Shown: one piece after another, positions 36,834 to 45,087 of the stretch
Numbering within the stretch: position 1 is the first letter of the stretch
How the letters are laid out: each line of letters starts with the position of its first letter
From: Verrucomicrobiota bacterium JB024
Lineage (GTDB): Bacteria; Verrucomicrobiota; Verrucomicrobiia; Opitutales; Cerasicoccaceae
NCBI GenBank assembly: GCA_030673825.1
Contig: JAUTCS010000020.1
Location: 1 to 64,000, forward strand
Length of the DNA: 64,000 nt
Reading direction: 5' to 3'
Position numbers and translations under genes: made by a program
Notes under the pieces: model-generated
Told to the model about the DNA's origin: nothing
What the model saw: only the letters and a program-made list of their open reading frames with translations
Database searches by the model: none

Positions 36834-38535
36834 CGCCCGCTCCCTTCTTGCCCGTCGTCCTGGTTAACTGGATTTTGAAAACATAGCCGTCATCTCCGAA
36901 ACGGCCCTTGCCGCGGGTGAGCCGGATGTCGCCCACTTTGTAATGCCACTGGGCAAGGTTTTCGCTCAGAAGGCTGCCGAAGAGCTGAGCTGAGGTATCC
37001 TCCAGCGCCCACCCCTCCATATAAAAACCGGTGCGACCGTCGTTCTCCTCCAGCAGGTCCACCATGACGTTGGCCGGGATGGATTTGCTGATCGCTTCCA
37101 GCAGCCCGGGCACCAGCCGCTGACGGTACAGGATTCCGTTTTCGATGGCCTCAATCTGCCGCTGTTTTTCCGCAAGCTCTTTTTCCTTTTCCGCGAGAGT
37201 TTCCGTCAGTTCTCTGATTTCGGACTGGGTTTTACTCGCTTCGTTTTTGATCTGCATTTGGCGATCGTATTCGATATTCAGCAGTTCCAGCTCCCACTCC
37301 TTGCGCTCGGTGAGCATGCGGTTCGATACTTCCGTGGCGATGATACCCACTACCACCAGGGCAATGATTGCCCACGGCCAAAATTCCTTAGACTTCCATA
37401 ACGGAGGCTTGGAGGGCTGGGCCTGAATCCGTGGCAGCAACTGAGGCGAACACTGTTTCAGGGCATGGCTCGCCACTCCCTGTAGTGAGGCCCACACCGG
37501 AGCGGGGCATTCACAGCCCGCTCCCAGCACCCGGACATCCGCCCGGGGGAACTTTTGATTAATGGCATCCGACACGCCCCCCTGGCATTCCTCCGGGGCT
37601 GAAATAAAAACCGTGGCGGTATCAGCATGGGCGAACCTCGCAACAGCCGCGACCACCGCGTCGGGGGAAGCCGTACCATAAGAGCACGCCTTGATCGAGA
37701 GGGCGTCCAGCCCCCCATTCACACACTGAAACAGCCCGAACTGCTCCTGGCGTATATCCACCAGTAGAGCTCGTTCACTCCCCGCCTCAACCAACGGGAG
37801 ACTCGCGCCCATCTGCGGGTAAATCCATGAGCAAAATACGCCGTGCTGGCGGAAGGCCCGGACCCACTGGGCACGAAGACCGTCGCCCATGCCAGCACAA
37901 TACCAGGCGTAGCGCCCAGGCTCACCATTATCGGGCAGCGGGCTCCAACCGATGACCAAATCATCGTCCATGGCCAGCAGCGGCTCCTGTAGGCTCATGC
38001 ACTCGTCCAAGTGCTCCCGGCTGATCATGTCCCGGTAGGCGTTGACAAGAGAACCACGCTCCCGCCCGGCCGTAACACAGGCCTCGATTTCATGACGCTC
38101 CTCGGCACTGACATAGCCGCGGCCCTGCAGCATCGCCCCCAGCGACCAGATATCGTTCTGGCGAACATATATCTCCTCGAACTCCCAACGGATCAACTCC
38201 GCCATCTGAGCCTTGGGACGCGGATTTTTGGGATCAACCGGCAGGTGTAAAATCTCGCTGGCCGCCGAGGCCGCCACCAGCACGGCGTTGCGGGGCAGGC
38301 GCTTTTTTCCGCCCTGCTCACGAAGCTTTTCCAGCACCTCCTCGATGGCAGCGTCCACCTCGGTGGCAGTGGACATAACAGGTACGCCAAACGTCACCTC
38401 ACCGCCAATACTGCGCCGGGCAACAACACCGTACAACGCGAACCCGGTCGCCTCAACGACGAGCAGCCGACCCGGCACCGAAGGCTTGACGCCCTTCTTG
38501 CCGCTGGTCTTACGCGTGGTGGTTTTTCGTTTCAT
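36823..38535 (-). CDS. PilM-PilN (GspL-like) fused alignment protein
   Basis: A 570-residue protein. Residues ~22-360 resemble the actin-like PilM/GspL cytoplasmic fold (VEATGFALYGVVARRS, LIRWEFEEIYVRQNDIWSLG); a transmembrane segment at about 385-405 (WPWAIIALVVVGIIATEV) is followed by a long coiled coil (about 415-470) and a PilN-like periplasmic domain with SKSIPANVMVDLLEEN. Usual PilM and PilN are separate; here both roles are in one chain, as in GspL. ATG at 38535 follows GGAGAG; a GTG overlapping the upstream stop is an alternative. Confidence 0.78.
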   Translation of the reverse strand: MKRKTTTRKTSGKKGVKPSVPGRLLVVEATGFALYGVVARRSIGGEVTFGVPVMSTATEVDAAIEEVLEKLREQGGKKRLPRNAVLVAASAASEILHLPVDPKNPRPKAQMAELIRWEFEEIYVRQNDIWSLGAMLQGRGYVSAEERHEIEACVTAGRERGSLVNAYRDMISREHLDECMSLQEPLLAMDDDLVIGWSPLPDNGEPGRYAWYCAGMGDGLRAQWVRAFRQHGVFCSWIYPQMGASLPLVEAGSERALLVDIRQEQFGLFQCVNGGLDALSIKACSYGTASPDAVVAAVARFAHADTATVFISAPEECQGGVSDAINQKFPRADVRVLGAGCECPAPVWASLQGVASHALKQCSPQLLPRIQAQPSKPPLWKSKEFWPWAIIALVVVGIIATEVSNRMLTERKEWELELLNIEYDRQMQIKNEASKTQSEIRELTETLAEKEKELAEKQRQIEAIENGILYRQRLVPGLLEAISKSIPANVMVDLLEENDGRTGFYMEGWALEDTSAQLFGSLLSENLAQWHYKVGDIRLTRGKGRFGDDGYVFKIQLTRTTGKKGAGDDR

Positions 38536-38588
38536 GTAAAGTCTCTCTCCGTCTCTTCCGTCAAAATCGTTTCCCTGTTTCACGCCGC

Positions 38589-39776
38589 TCAACGTATCTC
38601 CAGTTCCGGGTCCGGCACCCCACCACGCGGGTAGAACTTAACGCGCGCGGTGACGTACGTGTCAGTGACTCCCGATACACTCGAAAGGTCAGGAGTCGGC
38701 CCGCTGGCATCCAGCAGCACCAGCAAGTGCTCACCCATCGGAACGTAGGTGTCGGTATCGGGATCATCCGTAAAGGTAAGGGTCACGTCCTGATCTGAGC
38801 CCGCTGTCACGGAAACGCCAGGCAGAGTATCGCTGGTCAGGCACCACCAGTTTCCAGGTGCCTCATATTTGCCGGACAGATTTAAGGTATATGACTCGTT
38901 GACCGCACCACCTTCGTCCGCATCACCATTGACGAAGATGAGCAGGCAAACTCTGAAAGCGCTCAAGCCGAGGTCGCCGGCAGTCCGGTTCTTAATCGTG
39001 ACTGTCATCCGCCCCTCAATATTCGTCTTCCAATCGTCCGCGACAATTGACGGGCTCATGGCCATATCCGTTTCGTACGTGTATCGCGTTTCGCTCACGT
39101 CGGTGGACAAGACGCCGGATTGACCGTCCATGCCGTAGCTGTCCGCATAAAAACCATCGTTGTAGAGGCTGACGCACCAGCCATGGTTCTCGGTATCGAC
39201 ATCATTACCGATGTTGGACGCGCCGCCCGGCACAGTGGGACAGTCAATGGCATCGGTTCCGTCAACACTTCGGTTCGTCCCCCAGGCATCGCGGAAATAG
39301 CCACCGGACGACACTGGCAGGTAAACTCCGCGGTGGCCTTTCATCAGTTGGTGTTCGGCATTGGGAAGCTCTTCTTCATCGCCGCCTGCGTTGCTGATTT
39401 TCCGCTCGCCCCGTGCAGATGAAACTGTAGCGGGAGTCGGATCAAAGTAAGGCAAACTGACGCCGAAAGGCTGGTAGTTTGCGTACGCAGGTCTCTCGAC
39501 CAGCGCGTCGATATTTTCGGGGAGTCGGCCGTTATCGACGATGTAGCCGCTCTGGATGCCCTTGGCCATGGTGGCGGCGCTGGTCGGTCCCATAATGGCC
39601 TCGCGGATAACGTCAAGGCGGTTGCGAGTGTCCTCGTAGCGCACCTGGCTTATATTGTCCGTCGCCGTGCCCGTGATCATCCAGGCCACGGAGGCCAGGA
39701 TGACGACCACCAGCATGAGCTCCAGCAGGGTGAACCCTGCCGCGCCCCGGCGCACTCTCAGCCCCTGTTTTCTCAT
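38589..39776 (-). CDS. Large prepilin-like protein
   Basis: A 395-residue protein with a type IV prepilin N terminus: short basic leader (RKQGLRVRRGAAG), cleavage after Gly14, then FTLLELMLVVVILASVAWMI with Glu at +5. The rest is a large, acidic, mostly beta-type ectodomain with tandem Asp-rich loops (TFTDDPDTDTYVP). At ~380 mature residues it is far larger than major pilins (~150) or usual pseudopilins, so it may be a minor pilin of GspK/PilX type carrying an adhesin-like head. Gene overlaps the upstream lipoprotein gene by 4 bp. Confidence 0.85.
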   Translation of the reverse strand: MRKQGLRVRRGAAGFTLLELMLVVVILASVAWMITGTATDNISQVRYEDTRNRLDVIREAIMGPTSAATMAKGIQSGYIVDNGRLPENIDALVERPAYANYQPFGVSLPYFDPTPATVSSARGERKISNAGGDEEELPNAEHQLMKGHRGVYLPVSSGGYFRDAWGTNRSVDGTDAIDCPTVPGGASNIGNDVDTENHGWCVSLYNDGFYADSYGMDGQSGVLSTDVSETRYTYETDMAMSPSIVADDWKTNIEGRMTVTIKNRTAGDLGLSAFRVCLLIFVNGDADEGGAVNESYTLNLSGKYEAPGNWWCLTSDTLPGVSVTAGSDQDVTLTFTDDPDTDTYVPMGEHLLVLLDASGPTPDLSSVSGVTDTYVTARVKFYPRGGVPDPELEIR

Positions 39777-40315
39777 CGCTCATCCTTTCCCGCCCCAGTC
39801 AGGGGGATGCAATCGACCACCAGAATGGCCGGACCTTTGTCATAGCTGTAGGCGTGGTAGCCGAGGAAGCGCGCGCTGGTCTCCTCGGGTAATTCCTTGG
39901 TAATTTTGGCGGCGGCCTGCTTCTCGACATAGACTGGAATAATCTGACCCTCTGCGGACTCGACGAACATACGGTGCTCGACTTCGGGTAGCGGGCTGAT
40001 CCCCGACATGCCCAGCGCGGTATAGATATAGCTCAATTCCTTCTGCTCGGGGTGACGCTTAAGACGGGCCTCAAAGCTGACGGGAACGGCCATCCGAATT
40101 ACCTTCTTGCCATCAAGCTCTTGGACGGCGGCTCTCTCCTGCTCGATGAACGCGTCCAGATCCACAGGCGTAAAGCCGTTCGCCCGGGCGGCATCCTCCG
40201 CTTTCTCAGAGGGAGAAAGCCCAGCCACGGTCGGCTGTGCCTTCCCACAGCCACTCAGGCCCGCCACTACAGTAGCGAGTACGATCAGCAAAAATGTTTT
40301 CGGTGTAAATCTCAT
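39773..40315 (-). CDS. Lipoprotein of the pilus cluster, unknown function
   Basis: A 180-residue lipoprotein: signal peptide FLLIVLATVVAGLSGC with lipobox LSGC near residue 23. The mature part has no family I recognise; it is predicted alpha/beta with a repeated-Lys region (KITKELPEETS). ATG at 40313-40315 has AAGGGAG 8 nt upstream. It lies between two prepilin genes, overlapping the downstream one by 4 bp, so it is probably part of the pilus or secretion machine, for example a pilotin or assembly lipoprotein. Confidence 0.7.
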   Translation of the reverse strand: MRFTPKTFLLIVLATVVAGLSGCGKAQPTVAGLSPSEKAEDAARANGFTPVDLDAFIEQERAAVQELDGKKVIRMAVPVSFEARLKRHPEQKELSYIYTALGMSGISPLPEVEHRMFVESAEGQIIPVYVEKQAAAKITKELPEETSARFLGYHAYSYDKGPAILVVDCIPLTGAGKDER

Positions 40316-40343
40316 CGCGTTATCTCCCTTGCACACTGGAAAA

Positions 40344-41144
40344 TCATTCAACTGGCAGCACGATGTCGTAGATGTCGTCATCCGGCCCCTCGGACTGCTC
40401 CGCCTGGTCGTAGAAACCGTCTGGCCCCATGCTCACGACTGACAGGCGTCCGTCCACCTTGAGCAGCAGGTAAGGTCGGCCCCACTTGTCCCGTGGTGCG
40501 CCGTCCGTCGAAAGCCGCCATTGCATGACAGCGCTTCTGGGCTTGGCTTCGAAAGGATCGGCGATTCCCGGAATATTAGAAATGGCGTTTCCCGAAAAGG
40601 GATCGCCGGCCTGGTAGCCATCGGCCGTCGGTGTACCGTCATTGATACTGTCGCGGATGTTGACATAGCCGTCCTGGTAGCCCTGCAGGTAGGGGCCGCG
40701 CCAGCCACGCCCGGTCTCGGGGTCCCACTTCTCCAGACGATGACCGGTACCGGCCAGTGGGCTGATCGCGCTGAGCAACTGGTAGAAGTTAGCCGGCGAG
40801 TAGAACCAGCTCTTCTCAGCCGTAGAGCTGACGCCGTAATTTGCGTTGAGGACGCTCTCGGCCACTTCCCCGCCTTCGTCGTCCCGCGCGAAGGGGCCGG
40901 TCTTCGGGTAGTAACCGGTATCGGCTTTGAACTGCCGGACAGCTTTGGCGATCTCCAGCATCTCGGAAAGGACGAGACGGTCGTTGGCATCCTCGCTGGC
41001 CCCGCGAAACGTGCCGGTGGCGATAAAGGCCACGACGGCCAGAATCGAAACCACCACCAGCAGCTCCAGCAGGGTAAAGCCGCCGCAACCGGGGCCGCGG
41101 GAACCTGTCCCAGCCAAAGCACGCATGGACGTTATTCGCCGCAA
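40344..41144 (-). CDS. Prepilin-like protein (GspG/H type)
   Basis: A 266-residue prepilin: basic leader to Gly22, then FTLLELLVVVSILAVVAFIA with Glu at +5. The ectodomain has GspG-like features: QFKADTGYYPKTGPF and a C-terminal RDKWGRPYLLLKVDGRLSVVSMGPDG, a conserved pattern of pseudopilins (WGxPY ... SxGPDG). Leader start could be ATG 41126. It is 1.5-2 times the length of a typical GspG. Confidence 0.85.
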   Translation of the reverse strand: MRRITSMRALAGTGSRGPGCGGFTLLELLVVVSILAVVAFIATGTFRGASEDANDRLVLSEMLEIAKAVRQFKADTGYYPKTGPFARDDEGGEVAESVLNANYGVSSTAEKSWFYSPANFYQLLSAISPLAGTGHRLEKWDPETGRGWRGPYLQGYQDGYVNIRDSINDGTPTADGYQAGDPFSGNAISNIPGIADPFEAKPRSAVMQWRLSTDGAPRDKWGRPYLLLKVDGRLSVVSMGPDGFYDQAEQSEGPDDDIYDIVLPVE

Positions 41145-41449
41145 GTTTCCCTCGCTTTCTCGACTTCGGCCTTGAAGTCGGCACCGTACTTGCGGCGGGT
41201 CTTGTTGATCGCGTCGCTCTCGGACACGCCCGCGTTCAGTAGCTTGGCCATGTAGTTATACGGGCCCGAGTCCATGCCTTTCATTTCCTCGGCGTAGCAC
41301 TCGGCCTGGTCGGCCGGCATACCGGACTTGATCAGGCCCGCTTTCATTTCGTTCACTTTGGGACCGCATCCGGCCAATAAGAATGGTACGGCGAGCAGCA
41401 GCCCCAGCAGCAGCGGAGAGGTTCTCATCTTTTTGGTTTTCATTGACAT
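41132..41449 (-). CDS. Small lipoprotein of the pilus cluster
   Basis: A 105-residue lipoprotein with signal peptide LLLGLLLAVPFLLAGC (lipobox LAGC, Cys28). The mature part is a short helical protein with two Cys (AECYAEEMKG and ETCGE) and a repeated hairpin character (KAGLIKSGMPADQAE / AKLLNAGVSESDA). No family recognised. It overlaps the downstream prepilin gene by 13 bp, so it is translated with the pilus genes; a pilotin role for the secretin is possible but not shown. Confidence 0.6.
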   Translation of the reverse strand: MSMKTKKMRTSPLLLGLLLAVPFLLAGCGPKVNEMKAGLIKSGMPADQAECYAEEMKGMDSGPYNYMAKLLNAGVSESDAINKTRRKYGADFKAEVEKARETCGE

Positions 41450-41467
41450 GCTTTGTTCTGATTATGT

Positions 41468-41529
41468 AAAAATGCAGGTTCGAATCAGGAAATCTGGCCT
41501 CAACCGATTCCTGATCCGAACCTGGCATT
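41468..41529 (-). terminator. Long hairpin with U-tract after the first prepilin gene
   Basis: On the minus strand a ~21-bp imperfect stem (41509-41529 with 41471-41491, one bulge and one mismatch) is followed by T5 (41472-41468). It lies between the first prepilin gene and the rest of the pilus genes on the same strand, so it likely attenuates read-through and sets a high prepilin to low machine ratio. Confidence 0.75.
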
Positions 41530-41585
41530 AATAATGTCAAGTGGGTCGGGGTACTGATCCTACCCCGATCCACTCCCCAAAGGGG

Positions 41586-42536
41586 TTAGATGGTGTTACG
41601 CGTGCCGTCCCATTCCCCAAGTTCTTCTTCCTTGGTGTCGAGGGCACCGTCCACGATCGCCACCAGTTCGCACTGGTCACCGGCGACAATAGCGCCGCTG
41701 AGGTAAGTACCGACGTTCCACACGGCGATGAAGCGATTGTACTCGTCGGGCTTGACGTGACGGTAAACCGGCACGGTGGTCATGCCTCCGAGGGTGTTGG
41801 CGTCGAAGAGCGTGCAGGACGGTCCGATGCCGGTCAGCAGATAGGCATAGTTACCATCTGCGTTGTAGAGGGACGTAGTGCCCGCCCAGTTGCCATCGCT
41901 ATCGAGGTCAGCCGGATCAGGCTGGCCGGTCAGGCGGGTCGTACCTCCGGTCCAGAACAGAGCCCGGGCGCCACTGCCATCACTACCATCGAGAGCAACA
42001 GCCACACCGCAGCCATTGGCAGCCTCGGGGAGGAAAATGTTACCGGCGACAACGGCGTTAGCCCGCGAGGCAATCAGGGCCTTGATATTGGCGGCAGTGC
42101 AGTCGAGTCCGGCGGCTGCATTCGCACCTTCGGGCAAAGCCGTCGTATCGACGTACATCAGCTCAGAGATGCCACCGTCAACCATAATAGCCTCAACGTC
42201 GGCCGTAAGAGTACCAATCTCACAGCCATCTCCGATGTCAAAGCCAAGACAGCCAGGGTCGTCACCGTCAGCGCCAGTGCCAGCCGTGGTGTTCAGCAGC
42301 GAGTCGAAGCGGCTCGGCAGTTCGTTGCGCTGGAGGACGCGGTAGGTGCGGATGCCCTTGTTAAGTTCGTCCATCATGGTGACGTGAGCGGCGGCAGAGG
42401 CGCGGGCATCCGTGTCCTTGAGGGCGATGGAAGCCGTACCGGCGACAGCGGCCAGAATGGCCACGACGACGAGGAGTTCCAGGAGCGTGAAGCCACCCCG
42501 GTTCCGTTTTTCCTTTTTGGAAACGATCATATTCAT
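41586..42536 (-). CDS. Prepilin, first gene of the pilus set
   Basis: A 316-residue prepilin: leader MNMIVSKKEKRNRGG, cleavage after Gly15, then FTLLELLVVVAILAAVAGTA with Glu at +5. The ectodomain is acidic and Cys-containing (GCLGFDIGDGCEIG), and ends EEELGEWDGT. Position first in the operon and the attenuator hairpin behind it suggest it is the most expressed subunit, although it is long for a major pilin. Second start ATG at 42530. A Fur-like site lies about 120 bp upstream. Confidence 0.85.
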   Translation of the reverse strand: MNMIVSKKEKRNRGGFTLLELLVVVAILAAVAGTASIALKDTDARASAAAHVTMMDELNKGIRTYRVLQRNELPSRFDSLLNTTAGTGADGDDPGCLGFDIGDGCEIGTLTADVEAIMVDGGISELMYVDTTALPEGANAAAGLDCTAANIKALIASRANAVVAGNIFLPEAANGCGVAVALDGSDGSGARALFWTGGTTRLTGQPDPADLDSDGNWAGTTSLYNADGNYAYLLTGIGPSCTLFDANTLGGMTTVPVYRHVKPDEYNRFIAVWNVGTYLSGAIVAGDQCELVAIVDGALDTKEEELGEWDGTRNTI

Positions 42537-42656
42537 TTTCTGTTTTAGGATTTAGTGTTAAATCGTCCGATTTACCAATAGTACATATGGCGGGTTCTGG
42601 TGAACGATCGACGCAGATAACAATGGGCAGGCGGACCTTGCGTCAAACAGCAAAAC

Positions 42657-42675
42657 GAGACTGAGTATCATTATC
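42657..42675. promoter_or_regulatory. Fur-box-like site in the pilus promoter region
   Basis: The 19-mer GAGACTGAGTATCATTATC matches 15 of 19 positions of the Fur consensus, including the whole ATCATTATC half. It lies about 120 bp upstream of the first prepilin gene. Confidence 0.45.
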
Positions 42676-42715
42676 AAAACGCCTACCAACGCCCATAAGG
42701 TAGGTTAATGATTTA

Positions 42716-42734
42716 GAGACGCAGTCTCATTATG
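42716..42734. promoter_or_regulatory. Second Fur-like/inverted-repeat site in the pilus promoter region
   Basis: GAGACGCAGTCTCATTATG contains a perfect GAGAC-3-GTCTC palindrome and shares 15 of 19 positions with the site at 42657. Spacing between the two sites is 40 bp. Confidence 0.35.
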
Positions 42735-43040
42735 GTTGATTCAAGCGGTCTAGCCCAGTTGAAAACCGATTGATCATCTGCCAGTCATCGGGTCGCTGCC
42801 TCGTATCTAGGGCTTTCGAAAACAATGCCTCATGCGAAGCAATTGAGCTGCATAGATTTTATATCCAACCAGTTATACTTTTTAAAAAATACGTATGCTG
42901 CGGAGAATCTGCCCAGAGGAATAATCCGCACCTCCACAGGGGGTTCCCCGGCGAGACAGTAGATGTGGCCCGGATAGCTCCGGCCAAATCCATGAAGTTC
43001 CAGAACCATGAGACCATGCACCGACAGGCATCGCCCCGAA

Positions 43041-45080
43041 ATGACGGCTTCCTCCCCAGGTCCCGGGTGCCTTGAGGTGGACACTCCTGGTGCCGTTTAT
43101 GTGGCGGGAATCATAGCCTTTCTGCTGCTTGTGGGGCCTCATTTGGTGATTTTTAACATCATCAATGCCAGCACCTTGCCTAAGTTCACCGCTGTGGGGG
43201 TCGGCGTAGGACTGTGTCTGGTTTTGACCGGGATGTTCTCCTTTCCCCGCCGGGATACCTCGCTCAAGCTATACCTGAGTCGCCCGGGCAGCCTGCTGCT
43301 GGCGATCTATCTTTTTTACCTGATTTATGCCGTTTGCAGCCTGACATGGGCGGTCAACCCGCAGCTGGCCCTGGCCAACATCGCCAAAAACGGACTCGCC
43401 TACGCAATCCTGCCCATCGTGATCCTGTTCGGGCTGAGTAACGCCCAGTTTCTCCTGATCATGAAAGGGCTGGCACTGGGGGCGGCTTCCTGCGGACTGG
43501 TTGCCCTCCTGCTCTGGGTGAGTGGCCACACGCCCGACATCACCTTTGCGGCCCCGGCCTGGTCGTTCCTGAACCGAAATTTTCTCGCCTCCTACTGCAT
43601 GATCGCATTTCCCGCCTCCGTGGTTTTGTGGATGCGCGCGCAGGGCCGCGGCGGCAAGTGGCTTTACGGAGGCGCGACGCTTTGCCTGCTGCTGTTTATC
43701 TTCCACTCTTTCTCCAGGGCCTCCTGGCTGGCCGTGCTGACCGAAATAACCCTGCTCGGAGTGTTTGTGTTCCGGCAGCTCAAAAAAAGTAAACGGGGAC
43801 TCCATCCACTCGTAAAGAGAGGACCCGAGTTCCTCATCTTCGCTCTGGTCTTCTTCGCGGGTACATTCATCAACGACGGGCGCTTCGAGTCCCGGCTGAA
43901 GGAAATCTCCCCGCGTATTGAAGACGCCCTGCCTATGCAAGAAAACACCGCTGATACGACAGGTGAGAACAGCACTGGCGGCAGTTTCCAAACCCGGCTC
44001 AAGTACTGGCAAAACATCCTCGTGATGGCGCGCGATAACCTACCGCTCGGTGTGGCCGAAGGGAACTTCCAAGTCTTGTATCCCAAGTACGACGGCGCGG
44101 TCTACCCCACGCGATTCAATACGATCAAGACCAACCTGCGCTACGCCCACAACGAATACCTGGAAATCGTCACGGAGTTGGGAGTGGGCGGACTGTTCAT
44201 CCTGCTCGGGCTGCTGGGCGTTTTCCTGCATAACCTGATGGACTTCATCCGCCACGACGAAGACCGACTCACCTCGCTGATCCGGTTCGCGGGCATCGCG
44301 GGGATTGTGGGCGTGATAGTTAACACGCTGGCCAGTTCCGTGCTGAACTGGCCGTTGCACAACTTTGCCCTCGCCTGCCTGTGCTGTTTCGCCCTGCCCC
44401 GGAGGTCCTCCGACATCAAAATATTCCGGCCCTGGAGACTGTGCGGCCCGCTTGTCACCCTGACCGGAGCCGCCTGTGTCCTGTTGGTACTTGTCCATTT
44501 CAAAGACAGGCTCCAGTTCGAGAGGCAGTTCCAGACGTGCCGACAGCTATACAATGAAGGGTTCACGAACGAGGCGATGCATAATCTGGAGGATGTCTGC
44601 GAAAGGGTCCCGCTGGACCAGCGCGCCAATCAACAATACGCGCACGTGCTGTGCATGAACGGTGAATTCGAAAAGTCCCTGCGCTACTCGGGGCGGATCG
44701 CGGAAGTCTATCCCTACGACTTCCGCAACAACTTCAATGTCGGCCTCGCCTGCGCGCAGACCGGAGACCGGGAGGGAGCGATCGCGGCGTTCGAACGCTG
44801 CCTGACTGTCGTCCGCGATATACAAACCTCCCTCAAGCTCGCCGTTCTCCTGCGCGACTCGGACATGGAGCGCTCAGACCGGCTGCTGGCATCCGTGTGT
44901 GAGCGCGAAGAGGCCCCTGCCCTCGCCTATATCCTCAAGGCCGAAAACGAGATCCTGCAAAACCAGCGAAAAAAATCGGCAAAAACTCTGCTGGAGGGCT
45001 GGAGGCATTTTCCAGGCAATGCGGAAATCAAAAAAACCTTTAACGACTTCGGATTCACGACACAGGCACGCCAGGAGTGA
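43041..45080 (+). CDS. O-antigen ligase/Wzy-family protein with TPR-like C-terminal region
   Basis: A 679-residue membrane protein. Residues ~15-460 hold about 10-12 membrane segments; the large periplasmic loop ends in the Wzy_C/WaaL motif LRYAHNEYLEIVTELGVGG (about residue 365). The C-terminal ~200 residues form helical TPR-like repeats (QQYAHVLCMNGEFEKSLRYSG, NVGLACAQTGDREGAIAAFERC). Family members ligate or polymerise O-antigen, or transfer glycans to pilins (PglL type). Location back-to-back with the prepilin genes suggests pilin O-glycosylation. ATG 43041 chosen; the frame runs upstream by 11 codons. Confidence 0.85.
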   Translation: MTASSPGPGCLEVDTPGAVYVAGIIAFLLLVGPHLVIFNIINASTLPKFTAVGVGVGLCLVLTGMFSFPRRDTSLKLYLSRPGSLLLAIYLFYLIYAVCSLTWAVNPQLALANIAKNGLAYAILPIVILFGLSNAQFLLIMKGLALGAASCGLVALLLWVSGHTPDITFAAPAWSFLNRNFLASYCMIAFPASVVLWMRAQGRGGKWLYGGATLCLLLFIFHSFSRASWLAVLTEITLLGVFVFRQLKKSKRGLHPLVKRGPEFLIFALVFFAGTFINDGRFESRLKEISPRIEDALPMQENTADTTGENSTGGSFQTRLKYWQNILVMARDNLPLGVAEGNFQVLYPKYDGAVYPTRFNTIKTNLRYAHNEYLEIVTELGVGGLFILLGLLGVFLHNLMDFIRHDEDRLTSLIRFAGIAGIVGVIVNTLASSVLNWPLHNFALACLCCFALPRRSSDIKIFRPWRLCGPLVTLTGAACVLLVLVHFKDRLQFERQFQTCRQLYNEGFTNEAMHNLEDVCERVPLDQRANQQYAHVLCMNGEFEKSLRYSGRIAEVYPYDFRNNFNVGLACAQTGDREGAIAAFERCLTVVRDIQTSLKLAVLLRDSDMERSDRLLASVCEREEAPALAYILKAENEILQNQRKKSAKTLLEGWRHFPGNAEIKKTFNDFGFTTQARQE

Positions 45081-45087
45081 GCGCTCG

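Larger units (their letters stand above)
42537..43040. other. 504-bp divergent regulatory region between pilus genes and the O-antigen ligase gene
   Basis: Non-coding. It contains a Fur-like site (42657-42675), a GAGAC-gca-GTCTC inverted repeat in a second related site (42716-42734), and a small hairpin (CCTACC 42682-42687 / GGTAGG 42699-42704). A run of A/T near 42860-42895 could hold a rightward promoter. Small open frames here are not supported as genes. Confidence 0.6.
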
